The notes beneath the pieces were generated by a model. That model saw only the letters and a list, made by a program, of their open reading frames with translations. It was not told the origin of the DNA and did no database searches. From Streptomyces indicus (GTDB taxonomy: Bacteria; Actinomycetota; Actinomycetes; Streptomycetales; Streptomycetaceae): a stretch of 64,000 nt of DNA. Of the stretch, positions 7,531 to 15,498 are shown piece after piece. The position numbers and the translations under genes are program-made. The stretch spans positions 1 through 64,000 of the forward strand of contig NZ_FNFF01000016.1 in NCBI RefSeq assembly GCF_900100315.1, read 5' to 3'. The stretch's first letter is position 1. Each line of letters begins with the position of its first letter.

Positions 7531-8823
7531 ATGCCCGATGAGCGACGTCCCCGAAGGGACTTAACGCGCTTCGTATTGCCTGAGATAGGCCAGCTGGTCG
7601 AAACGGGCGACCGTTGGGAGCCCGTGCAACTGCGGGACCCATTGGGGAGGCAAGTCGAGCCGGCGACAGAATACTTCAAGGAGTTGATGGCGGCGGACTG
7701 CTCGCCGCTGACGCCGCGGTCGTACGGCATGGATCTGCTGCGGTGGTGGCGCTATCTGTGGGCGTTCGAGATCGCGTGGGACCGAGCGACCCGAGAAGAT
7801 GCCCGGGACTTCACCCTGTGGATGAAGCTGGCTGACAAGCCCGTACGGGTCCACTGGCGCCACCGAGGCAAGAACCCCGATGAGACTCCGGTGCCGCCTG
7901 TGAGCGCCCGGCCGGCGCCAGGAACGCCGAATCCGGTGACCGGGAAGCCGACGATCGGCACGAAGTACGCCCCCGCCACGCGGGCCCACTTCGAGACGGT
8001 GCTGCGGATGTTCTACGACTTCCACCTGGAACTCGGCACTGGATCGTTGCTGGTCAACCCGTTCCCTCTCCACCGTGCTCGGCGCTCGGCGTGGACCAAC
8101 GCCCATCACAACCCCGAGAGGGGGTTCTGGAAGCAGCACACCGGCCTCTACCGTCCGAAGATCCCCAAGCGGATTCCGCGCCGTATCCCGGACGAGAAGT
8201 ACACCGAGGTCTTCGCGGGCTTGCGTTCACATCGCGACCGGGCCCTGCTTGCCTTCTGGGTCGCAACTGGCGCCCGTGCGGAGGAACTGCTCACCGCCAC
8301 GCAAGGTCGAGCCGATGTCGGGCAGCAGACGGTCGGTGTGATCCGCAAAGGGACCCGGAACTACCAGGATCTGCCTGCTACTCCGGACGCGTTCGTTTGG
8401 CTCCGGCTCTACCAGGAGGAGGCATGGCGGAAGGGCGTACCCCGCGGCCGGAGCCAGGCTCTCTGGTGGACACTGCGGCGCCCCTGGCGGCCATTGGAAT
8501 ATGACGCGGCCAGAATGATGTTCACCCGCGCCAACGGCCTCCTCGGCGCGAACTGGACGCTTCACGATCTGCGGCACACGGCGACGTCCCTGATGCTCGA
8601 CGACCCTAACCTTGCACCGGTCTACGTCCAGAAGATCCTTGGCCACAAGTACCTGTCGACGCTGGACATTTACAACCGTCCCACCACCGACGATGTCATT
8701 GCGGCGGGCCTTGCTCACCATGCACGTCAGGAGCGTATGAGGAGCAACCCGCCCCCAGCCCCGCCCGCGCCGGCTTACAACGCCGAGTCGCTCAACATCC
8801 TGTTTGGAGGGCCGGATCAATGA
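7531..8823 (+). CDS. Tyrosine recombinase/integrase, smaller partner (TnpA-like)
   Basis: A 430-residue site-specific recombinase that cuts and rejoins DNA through a 3'-phosphotyrosine. An N-terminal SAM-like core-binding domain (about 50-180, with RSYGMDLLRWWRYLWAFE) precedes the catalytic domain. Catalytic residues are Arg in GARAEELL (about residue 249), His-x-x-Arg in LHDLRHTATSLML (about 344-348), and His plus the nucleophile Tyr in ILGHKYLSTLDIYNRPTT (about 371-382). All look intact. The gene ends in ATGA overlapping the start of the second recombinase, so the two are co-translated and probably act as a pair, as TnpA and TnpB do in Tn554. The ATG start is 66 bases inside the element's left junction. 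Confidence 0.92.
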   Translation: MPDERRPRRDLTRFVLPEIGQLVETGDRWEPVQLRDPLGRQVEPATEYFKELMAADCSPLTPRSYGMDLLRWWRYLWAFEIAWDRATREDARDFTLWMKLADKPVRVHWRHRGKNPDETPVPPVSARPAPGTPNPVTGKPTIGTKYAPATRAHFETVLRMFYDFHLELGTGSLLVNPFPLHRARRSAWTNAHHNPERGFWKQHTGLYRPKIPKRIPRRIPDEKYTEVFAGLRSHRDRALLAFWVATGARAEELLTATQGRADVGQQTVGVIRKGTRNYQDLPATPDAFVWLRLYQEEAWRKGVPRGRSQALWWTLRRPWRPLEYDAARMMFTRANGLLGANWTLHDLRHTATSLMLDDPNLAPVYVQKILGHKYLSTLDIYNRPTTDDVIAAGLAHHARQERMRSNPPPAPPAPAYNAESLNILFGGPDQ

Positions 8824-11282
8824 CGCAGGTCACCCCCACCGTCGCCCTGGCCACTCCCGCGGCCACACCGCGGAGGGCTGAGATAGCGGCGCTGATGGAG
8901 ACCTTTCCACCCCGCTCACGACCGACAACATGGTCAGCCACGGAGACCAACCGCGTGACGACTTTGAAGTTCGTAACCCAGGTGTCCTTACGGTTCGGCG
9001 ACCGGCCCAACTCGCACACCTCGCGGATGGTCGGAGCTCGCGCTCTGTTGCAGTGGCTGGAGACCATTCCCGGGGACAACTGGCAGCAGCGTTGGGAGAC
9101 GAGCCCGAGCGCGGCTTCTGCGCGTGGGTGGAAGGTGCCGGTGCAGGCGTGGCTCCCGAGCGTCGGTAAGAAGACACCGGAGAGCTGCCTCTCTTGCGGG
9201 TTGTTGCTCCTGACGTGCGCCGATGTCATTCGGCCGAGTCTGCAATGGGTGGCATCGAACGCGTCGGGACGTCTACGGCCCGGCCTCGAGGCGGTACGCG
9301 ACCCGGATGGGTTCAAGGCATTGCGGGAGTCCCGACCGCCTCGGGAGCGAGAGACCAGACTCGCCTTGAAGGCGTTGACCGCCGTGGCCCGCATCATGGC
9401 AGTCAACGGCGGGGGCGTCGAAGACATCGTCTTCGGGGACGTGCTCGCCCTACTGCAGGCAGCTCCCCCGCACAACAGGGCAGGGATCAGGCTCGCCCAC
9501 TCGTGGCTCCGGGACATGGGCCGGTTCCCCACCAGCGCACCGGAGACCCTGGGCCATATCCAGATGCGCCGCGGACAACTAAGCCCTGCCGAACTCGTGG
9601 ACCGCTACAAGCTGCGATCCAAACCCGTCCGCGATCTCCTCGTCGACTACCTCACTGAACGTCAGCCAACCATGGACTTCGTCAGCTTGGTGGCGTTGTC
9701 TACGTTTCTCGCCAAGCTGTTCTGGGCCGACCTCGAGCACCACCACCCGGGCATCGACTCCCTGCGGTTGCCTCGCGATGTGATCGACGGTTGGAAGGCC
9801 CGCATCGCCGTCAAACATGTCACCCAGCGACAGCCGGACGGCACTACAACGTCGGTCACCAAGCCGCGGGTCAGCGCAGACCAGGCCAAGGTTCTGGTCC
9901 GGGCCTTCTACCTGGACATCGCTCAATGGGCCGTCGACGAGCCCGAACGCTGGGGTCCCTGGGCTGTTCCAAGTCCGATTTCCGAGGCGGACTGCGCAAC
10001 CACGAAGATGGGGCAAGCGCAAAAGGTCAGGATGGATCAGCGGACCCGCGAGCGGCTGCCCCTGCTCCCCGCGCTCGTGCGGACAGCCGACCAGCAGTTG
10101 AAGGATGCCAAGGCTCGCCTCGAAGCCATGGACCGCACGCCACTCGGCGGCACATTCACCACGCTTGGGGAGACGTTCACCCTCCCGTCGGACACCTCCC
10201 GGTCAGACGGAAGGCCCGCCCTCGCAATTGACGGCGCCGGGCGGCGCCGGTTTCTGCTGGCGGAGGAGAAGCAGGCGTTCTGGGGCTGGGCGACGGTCGA
10301 GATCCTTAGACATACGGGCATCAGGATCGAGGAGCTCCTGGAGCTCGGACATCACAGCATCGTCAGCTACACGCTCCCGACCAGCGGTGTGGTCGTGCCG
10401 CTGCTGCAGATCGCACCGTCGAAAACCGACCAGGAACGTCTCCTGCTGGTGTCCCCGGAGCTTGCCGACGTCCTCAGTACAGTGGTCAAACGCGTTCGAC
10501 GACGCGACGGAACCGTCCCACTTGTGGCCGGCTACGACGCATCCGAGCGAGTCTGGAACCCACCCATGCCGCTGCTCTACCAGTGGCGCCCGAGCGGGAC
10601 AAACCGCCCGATCTCTCGGAACGCGATCCGGACCGCGCTCAACAAGATGCTGTCCACATCGGGACTCACGAACAAGTCGGGGCAGCCGCTCAACTTCCAG
10701 CCCCACGACTTCCGGCGGATCTTCATCACGGACTCGATCCTCAACGGGCTACCGCCACATATTGCCCAGGTGATCGCCGGCCACGACACCATCAATACGA
10801 CGATGGGTTATGCGGCGATCTACCCGGCCGATGCCATCGAAGCCCATCGGGCCTTCATCGCACGCCGCCGCAGCCTCAGACCGCGCGAAGAATACCGGAC
10901 TATCACCTTGGAGGAATGGGACGAGTTCCTCGGTCACTTCGAGCGCCGCAAGGTAGCCCTGGGCCAATGCGGCCGCGCGTTCGGCACCGACTGCCAGCAT
11001 GAACACGCCTGCGTTCGATGCCCAGTCTTGATCGTCTCCCCTGAAGAGCGCTCGCGTCTCGAGGAGATCCGCGACAACCTCACCGCCCGCATCGCCGAAG
11101 CCGAACGGGAAGGCTGGCTCGGCGAGATCGAGGGCTTAGAAGTAAGCCGAGCGGGCGCCGAGGACAAACTCGCGCAGCTCGATGCTGCCGAGGAACGCAG
11201 ACGAACTGTGGTCGACCTCGGACTGCCGACCTTCCAGCAGATCGCTGCACGGAATCCGGACGTGGAGGGGCCTACGGAGTGA
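8820..11282 (+). CDS. Tyrosine recombinase/integrase, large partner (TnpB-like)
   Basis: An 820-residue recombinase, much longer than a phage integrase. The first 450 residues are an extended DNA-binding region without a recognised domain. The catalytic domain holds Arg in RHTGIRIEELLELG (about 496-509), PHDFRRIFITDSI (about 627-639) and AGHDTINTTMGYAAIYP (His about 655, candidate nucleophile Tyr about 665). A C-terminal Cys/His cluster follows near 717-738: CGRAFGTDCQHEHACVRCPV, a likely zinc site seen in other large paired recombinases. A helical, charged tail (EERSRLEEIRDNLTARIAEA) could be a coiled coil. It overlaps the first recombinase by ATGA and should work with it on the element's two unlike ends. 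Confidence 0.92.
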   Translation: MTQVTPTVALATPAATPRRAEIAALMETFPPRSRPTTWSATETNRVTTLKFVTQVSLRFGDRPNSHTSRMVGARALLQWLETIPGDNWQQRWETSPSAASARGWKVPVQAWLPSVGKKTPESCLSCGLLLLTCADVIRPSLQWVASNASGRLRPGLEAVRDPDGFKALRESRPPRERETRLALKALTAVARIMAVNGGGVEDIVFGDVLALLQAAPPHNRAGIRLAHSWLRDMGRFPTSAPETLGHIQMRRGQLSPAELVDRYKLRSKPVRDLLVDYLTERQPTMDFVSLVALSTFLAKLFWADLEHHHPGIDSLRLPRDVIDGWKARIAVKHVTQRQPDGTTTSVTKPRVSADQAKVLVRAFYLDIAQWAVDEPERWGPWAVPSPISEADCATTKMGQAQKVRMDQRTRERLPLLPALVRTADQQLKDAKARLEAMDRTPLGGTFTTLGETFTLPSDTSRSDGRPALAIDGAGRRRFLLAEEKQAFWGWATVEILRHTGIRIEELLELGHHSIVSYTLPTSGVVVPLLQIAPSKTDQERLLLVSPELADVLSTVVKRVRRRDGTVPLVAGYDASERVWNPPMPLLYQWRPSGTNRPISRNAIRTALNKMLSTSGLTNKSGQPLNFQPHDFRRIFITDSILNGLPPHIAQVIAGHDTINTTMGYAAIYPADAIEAHRAFIARRRSLRPREEYRTITLEEWDEFLGHFERRKVALGQCGRAFGTDCQHEHACVRCPVLIVSPEERSRLEEIRDNLTARIAEAEREGWLGEIEGLEVSRAGAEDKLAQLDAAEERRRTVVDLGLPTFQQIAARNPDVEGPTE

Positions 11283-11368
11283 GCAATTGTGAACGAACCG
11301 GACCGCAGGCACGTGGACTGCTCATGGGTGCTGGCTGGTTCAGTATGCCGACTGTCTAGGATCTACGG

Positions 11369-11917
11369 ATGGCGATACCGACCTACCTGCTGCAAGGTCC
11401 GCGAGTGGCTCTTCGGCATGTCTCCCGCGAGGACTACGAAGAGCTGACGGCTTTGGCGCAGGACAGTACCGACATGCTGCAGCGCTGGCTCGGAGCTCGG
11501 GAACAGACTTGGGAGGCATTCAACGCCTATCTCGAGCGATTCGAGCACCCGACGCACGAAGGCTTCGTGGTCTGTATGAGGACCACCGGCGCGATCGTCG
11601 GCGGAGTCAATATCAACAACATCGTCCGGGGCACGCTTCAGAGCGGCACCCTGGGATACACCGCCTACGCGTCCACGGCCGGTCATGGCTACATGACCGA
11701 GGGGGTTCGGCTTGTCCTTGAGTACGCCTTCCGCCAGCTGAAACTGCACCGGCTGGAGGCGAACATCCAGCCCGACAACGCTCCCTCCCTGAGCCTGGTC
11801 AAGCGGCTTGGGTTCCAGCGCGAGGGATACTCGGCTGCCTTCCAGTTCATCAACGGCGCTTGGAGAGACCATGAACGCTGGGCGCTCACTGCGGAGGCAC
11901 CGACCCAAACCCTGTGA
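11369..11917 (+). CDS. GNAT acetyltransferase (RimJ/RimL type), element cargo
   Basis: A 182-residue N-acetyltransferase that would use acetyl-CoA. The fold starts with GPRVALRHVSREDYEELTAL, continues through IVGGVNINNIVRG (strand 2-4 region) and reaches the acetyl-CoA loop near GYTAYASTAGHGYMTEGVRL. It ends with the RimJ-type HRLEANIQPDNAPSLSLVKR and LGFQREGYS. Substrate cannot be told: ribosomal-protein N-termini, a toxin or an antibiotic are all possible. It lies inside the element, downstream of the recombinases by 86 bases, where Tn554 has tnpC or resistance genes. There is no clear ribosome site, but a TAGGAT sits 6 bases before the ATG (11357-11362), suggesting a leaderless transcript from its own promoter. 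Confidence 0.88.
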   Translation: MAIPTYLLQGPRVALRHVSREDYEELTALAQDSTDMLQRWLGAREQTWEAFNAYLERFEHPTHEGFVVCMRTTGAIVGGVNINNIVRGTLQSGTLGYTAYASTAGHGYMTEGVRLVLEYAFRQLKLHRLEANIQPDNAPSLSLVKRLGFQREGYSAAFQFINGAWRDHERWALTAEAPTQTL

Positions 11918-11925
11918 GCCACCTT

Positions 11926-11981
11926 GCTCACTCGTGCCCCGAGCTGCTTGCCTTGCGCTCCTGGCAAGGCTGCTGGTGAGC
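11926..11981 (+). terminator. Nested inverted repeats after the GNAT gene
   Basis: GCTCAC (11926-11931) pairs with GTGAGC (11976-11981), and inside it CTTGCC (11947-11952) pairs with GGCAAG (11963-11968) around a 10-base loop. It begins 9 bases after the GNAT stop, so it may terminate that transcript. It is also within 90 bases of the element's right end and might instead contain recombinase binding sites. Confidence 0.45.
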
Positions 11982-12004
11982 GACCGAGTTAGCCGATCGT
12001 GATA

Positions 12005-12020
12005 GTTCGGAGAACGCCCG
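12005..12020 (-). repeat. Right end of element: inverted box plus 6-base core
   Basis: On the minus strand this reads CGCCCG-TTCTCCGAAC. The TTNNCCGAAC box mirrors the left end, and CGCCCG (12015-12020) is the kinase gene's own sequence coding Arg-Ala. The two flanking hexamers differ (GATGTG left, CGCCCG right), as expected if strand exchange occurs across a 6-base spacer that need not match. Confidence 0.6.
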
Positions 12021-12371
12021 GGTGACACCACGATGGTCGGCCAGGAGCCGGGTGAGCATCTCGCCGTACCGGTCCGCGGTGAAGATCCCTTCGATCACGG
12101 TGTGGTAGCCGGCGGTGTCGAGGGCGTACCGGGCGACCCGGTCGATCAGCCCGATGTTCGCTCCGCCCTTCACATCACGCTCGCGGAGCACGATCCGCCG
12201 CAGGTAGTCCTGGCCGACGATCGCGAGACCGCGTCCGAACCGGTCCCGAACCCCTTGCGCCACGCTCGACTTGCCGCTCGCGGACGGGCCGCGCAAGAGC
12301 ACGAGGCGCGTGTCGCTGCGGCCGACCGGTCCGGTGGCGTCGGCCGGGGCCCGCACGTTCGGCTTGCTCAC
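12015..12371 (-). pseudogene. N-terminal half of a P-loop kinase gene, cut by the mobile element
   Basis: Starts with GTG at 12371, overlapping the stop of the upstream NUDIX gene by GTGA, so the two were translationally coupled. It encodes LVLLRGPSASGKSSVAQGVR (Walker A GPSASGKSS at about residues 27-35), GQDYLRRIVLRERD, NIGLIDRVARYALDTAGYHT, VIEGIFTADRYGEMLTRLL and ends ADHRGVTRA, where the mobile element begins. The reading frame runs on into element sequence to a stop at 11928-11930, giving a truncated product with about 28 foreign residues. The family is the AAA-type small-molecule or nucleotide kinase common in actinomycetes; its substrate is unknown. Confidence 0.9.
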
Positions 12372-12832
12372 GCGGTCCAGCCCATCTCCGCATACGTAAC
12401 GCCTGCCTTGATGTGGGCGATCGCGGCGCGGGTGTAGGGCACGACGGCGTCGGGCAGTGCTTGGGGATCCCACCACTGCCAGCGTGTACAACGGTCGGGT
12501 TCGCGTACGTCCGGGCTTCCTTGCCACCGGTGGGCGCGGAAGAAGAACCCGATCCGCGGCTGCCCGCCGGGCTCGTCGACCAGGTGCACGGCGTGCGCGA
12601 AGCTCACATCGGCAGGGGAGATCAGAAGTCCGGCCTCCTCCTCGGCCTCACGGACGAGACAGGCCGTCGCGCTCTCCTGCTCGCAGTGCCCGGCGAGCGT
12701 GTGCCACATGCCGCCGGCGAAGGGGGAGTCGGGATGTCGGAGCCCCAACAGGACTCGCCCGTCGGCGTCTTCCAGATGCAGGTGGACGCCGAGGATCTGC
12801 ATGCGGGTGCGGCTGGGCGGCTCGGGCACCAT
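12368..12832 (-). CDS. NUDIX hydrolase
   Basis: A 154-residue hydrolase of nucleoside-diphosphate-linked compounds. The ATG at 12832 is preferred over upstream starts because AAGGGAG lies 7 bases before it. Residues 10-30 (MQILGVHLHLEDADGRVLLG) form the first strands. The Nudix box is GHCEQESATACLVREAEEEA followed by GL, at about residues 49-70; its EX7REX2EE core is intact but the first spacer is one residue short (G-x4-E instead of G-x5-E). The protein ends with the YTRAAIAHIKAG segment typical of this actinomycete subgroup. Its TGA overlaps the GTG of the split kinase. The pair presumably worked on one substrate, and only the NUDIX part is now intact. Confidence 0.88.
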   Translation of the reverse strand: MVPEPPSRTRMQILGVHLHLEDADGRVLLGLRHPDSPFAGGMWHTLAGHCEQESATACLVREAEEEAGLLISPADVSFAHAVHLVDEPGGQPRIGFFFRAHRWQGSPDVREPDRCTRWQWWDPQALPDAVVPYTRAAIAHIKAGVTYAEMGWTA

Positions 12833-13026
12833 CAACTCCCTTGTACGAACGGTGTGTCGAGTCCAACGACCCGCGCCCGCCGTCGTGCACACGTGTTTCG
12901 GACGGGTCATGGACGTCGTCCTCGCACGACGATCCACTGGGTCGGCCGGTGCGGCGTCGCGTCAACCACGACGGGCTGCTTTCAACACGCCTCGGGCGCA
13001 GGCCCGATCGCCCTACGATCATCGTC

Positions 13027-13515
13027 ATGACGACCGCGTTGATCCTGATCGACCTGATGCCGCGCATCATCGCGCTGCCCCTCGCCCCGCACTCAGGTGA
13101 GGACGTGCTGGCCCGCTGTCGCGTGTTGGCGGACTCCTTCCGTGCGCAAGGGCGGCCGGTCGTGCAGGTCAGGGTGGACCGCCCGCACGTTGCCGAGCAG
13201 CCGCCCGGCAGTGGCTTTGCCGAGGGTCTCGTGCAGGAGGGCGACATCGTGGTGGTCAAGCGCACGATCGGTGCGTTCTACGGGACCGGTCTGGACGCAC
13301 GGCTGCGCGAGTGCGGCGTGGACACGTTGGTGATGGCAGGCCTCGTCACGACGATGGGGGTCGAGTCCACCGCACGGGCCGCTGCGGACCACGGCTACGA
13401 GGTGGAATTCGTGGCCGACGCGATGTCCGCACCGGCCGCGGACGAGCACGAGTTCGCCGTGACGCGGATCTTCCCGCGGTTCGGTGAGGTGCGGCAGACC
13501 GCCGACTACAGCTGA
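13027..13515 (+). CDS. Isochorismatase-family hydrolase without the usual cysteine
   Basis: A 162-residue cysteine-hydrolase-like fold, cytoplasmic. Family signposts are LILIDLM near residue 5 (conserved Asp), a Lys in DIVVVKRTIGAFYGT (about residue 78), and VMAGLVTTMGVESTARAAAD near 104-123. In active amidases the turn before VEST carries Cys; here the motif is TTMGVEST, so there is Gly at that place. This suits isochorismatase-like members that lack a nucleophile, and nicotinamidase activity is unlikely. Substrate unknown. It stands alone, divergent from the NUDIX gene and convergent with a secreted protease, with a hairpin between. Confidence 0.85.
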   Translation: MTTALILIDLMPRIIALPLAPHSGEDVLARCRVLADSFRAQGRPVVQVRVDRPHVAEQPPGSGFAEGLVQEGDIVVVKRTIGAFYGTGLDARLRECGVDTLVMAGLVTTMGVESTARAAADHGYEVEFVADAMSAPAADEHEFAVTRIFPRFGEVRQTADYS

Positions 13516-13559
13516 GGGGCCCCGGCCCCGGTGCGTCGATGGGCGCGACCTCATTTACG

Positions 13560-13618
13560 GATCGATGCGTGCAGGCGGCTGAGAAGTGCTCATGCTGTGC
13601 CGCCTGCACGCACCGATC
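13560..13618. terminator. Long hairpin between convergent genes
   Basis: GATCGATGCGTGCAGGCGGC (13560-13579) pairs with 13599-13618 (begins GCCGCCTGCACGC), 13 perfect base pairs next to the loop and 5 more beyond a small mismatch. The loop is 19 bases. It lies 45 bases after the isochorismatase gene and 59 bases after the protease gene, so it can end both transcripts. Confidence 0.65.
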
Positions 13619-13676
13619 ATTCCCAGCGGTTACGGCCTTCGTGGCCGTTGTCTGTGCCGGGTGAGAGGGCCGGGCG

Positions 13677-14570
13677 TCAGGGCAGGTTCACGTACGGCTT
13701 CAGGAAGGCGCGGGCGGCCGGGGTGTCGAGGCGGTACGTGACGTTCGTGGCGTAACACGGGGTGTCGCCGGTGATGGTGGTGGCGACGAGGGTGCGGGTG
13801 CCGTTGAGGATGGCGTAGTTGGGGCCGCCGGAGTCGCCGTAGCAGGCGCCGCCGTTGCCCTGGGGCGCGGTCATGCCCAGCCGTAGCCACGCACCGCTCA
13901 GGGCGTTGAAGGTGACGGGTGCTTTCATCCGGACGCCGCCGCCGGGATGGGTGTGGCCGCCGGGGCCGCGCTGTGCTTTTTGGGTGCCGTAGCCGACCAC
14001 CGTGAACGATGTGGCGTTCAGGCCCTGGGGTGCGGCCTTCTCGAGTTGGCTGGCGGAGGGCAGGCGCGCGGGGGTGAAGCTCCAGCGGGAGGCGACCGCG
14101 GCTGCCGGGAGTTCGACCACGGCGATGTCGTGGGTGTCGGAGGCCGGGCCCGGATACGCGGGATGGTTGACCGCCGTGCCCTGGACGCCGACCGCTGCCG
14201 CCTGCCCGGCCGGATCGCCGGGGTACTGCTTCGCAGCTGCGTCCAGACCGCCCTGCACGTCCTGGTCGAGCGAGACGTAGAACTTCACGTTGGCCGGCCA
14301 GTCGGTGGTGCAGTGCGCGGCGGTCAGGAACGTGCCCGCATCGATCATGGTGCCGGAACACACCCAGTCGACACGGTCCGCGGTGGCCGGATCCCCGTCG
14401 TGGTCCCACGTGGCGATGAGCGCGCCCGCTTCGGTGCGCTCGGGGGCGGGGGCGGCGTTGTAGGAGTTGATCGCCGAGGCGGGTGCGACGGTGAGCAGGA
14501 GAGCGCAGGCCGCTGCCGCGCCAGTGGTGAGCGCGGTGGCGATCCGATGACGCCGGCTGTTACGTCTCAA
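13677..14570 (-). CDS. Secreted trypsin-like serine protease (S1)
   Basis: A 297-residue exported protease. It starts at TTG 14570 with AGAGGGG upstream. A Sec signal peptide spans about 1-33 (Arg-rich start, ACALLLTVAPASA core, cut after ASA). The catalytic triad is complete: His86 in TAAHC, Asp148 in DTHDIAVVEL and Ser247 in GDSGGP. Residue pairs CSG/AAHC and ACYGDSGG mark the usual disulphides. A loop rich in Gly, His and Pro (GPGGHTHPGGG, about 202-212) is unusual and may be a surface insertion. No pro-peptide is obvious. It is probably an extracellular digestive protease. Confidence 0.9.
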   Translation of the reverse strand: MRRNSRRHRIATALTTGAAAACALLLTVAPASAINSYNAAPAPERTEAGALIATWDHDGDPATADRVDWVCSGTMIDAGTFLTAAHCTTDWPANVKFYVSLDQDVQGGLDAAAKQYPGDPAGQAAAVGVQGTAVNHPAYPGPASDTHDIAVVELPAAAVASRWSFTPARLPSASQLEKAAPQGLNATSFTVVGYGTQKAQRGPGGHTHPGGGVRMKAPVTFNALSGAWLRLGMTAPQGNGGACYGDSGGPNYAILNGTRTLVATTITGDTPCYATNVTYRLDTPAARAFLKPYVNLP

Positions 14571-14772
14571 GAGAACAGGCCCCTCTGTAGTGGACGCCGG
14601 TGGGCGCTGGTGGACGGTATGGGTGTTCTCCTGTGGGGGTGAGCGTGATTGAAGCGGCCGCGGCCGTCCGCCGCAAGACCGCCGGGGTCCGAAGGACCGG
14701 AGACTCGGCGGCGTCGGGAGTCCGGGGCGTCCTGCCTGATCGCGCTCTTCTCGTCCGCAGCGGAGCTGCCCC

Positions 14773-15327
14773 TCAGGTTTGAGCGTCTCGGCGTGCGCGG
14801 CGTCGCAGGCGTACGGGCATGACGTACCAGCAGAAGCCGAACCACAGCATCACGCCGCCGACGAGTGCTTCGGCGAGGAGTCCGGGGACCACCAGGCGCA
14901 GGATGAGCATGAGGGTGCAGCCGATGGTCAGGGCGAGCAGCACCATGCCGCAGATCATCAAGCGGCTTGCGGCTTCGACCACTTCGTCCTTCATGCGTTG
15001 TCCGGACAGGAAGCGGTGGATGGAGACGGGCGCTATGAGTGAACCGGTGGCCGAGGCGCCGAGGATGACGGTGAGCACGTAGACGGTCCGGTCGAACGTG
15101 GCCAGTTCCCTGAAGAGCGGGGTGAAGGCCACGCTGAGCAGGAACCCGAAAAGGATCTGGACGCCGGTCTGGGCGACCCGGGTCTCCTGAAGGATCTCGT
15201 TCCAGCGGCGGTTGACGCGCTCGCGTGCCGACTCCGGCGGTTCCGCGGCCACACCTGTCCGGCTGTGGCAGGTGTGGCACGTCTGGTGCTCCGCGTCGTC
15301 TCCGACCGAACCGTGTGTCATGACCAT
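14773..15327 (-). CDS. DUF6328-type membrane protein
   Basis: A 184-residue integral membrane protein with a cytoplasmic N-terminal tail (residues 1-50, containing CHTCH and RERVNRRWNEILQETRVAQT) and four hydrophobic segments: about 56-75, 83-104, 123-146 and 150-170. The VNRRWNEILQETRVAQTGVQ to ILFGFLL region is the family signature. Function is unknown; members are widespread in actinomycetes. The ATG at 15327 follows GGGAGG. The N-terminal Cys-x-x-Cys (residues 17 and 20) is a possible metal or redox site, seen here but not known to be a family feature. Confidence 0.75.
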   Translation of the reverse strand: MVMTHGSVGDDAEHQTCHTCHSRTGVAAEPPESARERVNRRWNEILQETRVAQTGVQILFGFLLSVAFTPLFRELATFDRTVYVLTVILGASATGSLIAPVSIHRFLSGQRMKDEVVEAASRLMICGMVLLALTIGCTLMLILRLVVPGLLAEALVGGVMLWFGFCWYVMPVRLRRRARRDAQT

Positions 15328-15435
15328 GGAGTTCCTCCCGTTTCAGAAACTCCGATTGCCCGCCGTGGGCGTTTCCATGCAGGTCACGCCTGCGGCTCGG
15401 TGCGCCGACGAGCGGTGGCGGGCCGCAGCCGGTGG

Positions 15436-15492
15436 CGGTACGGGCCCGGCGGCGGGCGCGCTTTCCGCGTCCGCCGCCGGGTGACCGTACCG
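15436..15492 (-). terminator. Very strong chitinase terminator
   Basis: Nested stem: CGGTACGG (15436-15443) pairs with CCGTACCG (15485-15492), and inside it CCCGGCGGCGG (15445-15455) pairs with 15471-15481, continuing through one G-T pair and CGCG/CGCG to a 5-base loop. It lies 6 bases beyond the chitinase stop codon. Confidence 0.8.
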
Positions 15493-15498
15493 AGAGGG

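Larger units (their letters stand above)
7465..12014 (+). mobile_element. Two-recombinase integrative element with GNAT cargo
   Basis: A 4.55-kb unit interrupting a kinase gene. It contains two tyrosine recombinase genes overlapping by four bases, and a separate GNAT acetyltransferase gene, all on the plus strand. Boundaries were placed by reconstructing the interrupted gene: kinase codons stop at 7464 on one side and resume at 12015 on the other, and the junction is perfectly in frame. There is no target-site duplication. Inside the ends lie inverted boxes TTGACCGAAC (7471-7480) and, on the opposite strand, TTCTCCGAAC (12014-12005). A paired large/small tyrosine recombinase module without terminal duplication is the hallmark of Tn554-type elements, whose third gene tnpC is not seen here. 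Whether it still moves is unknown. Confidence 0.85.
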
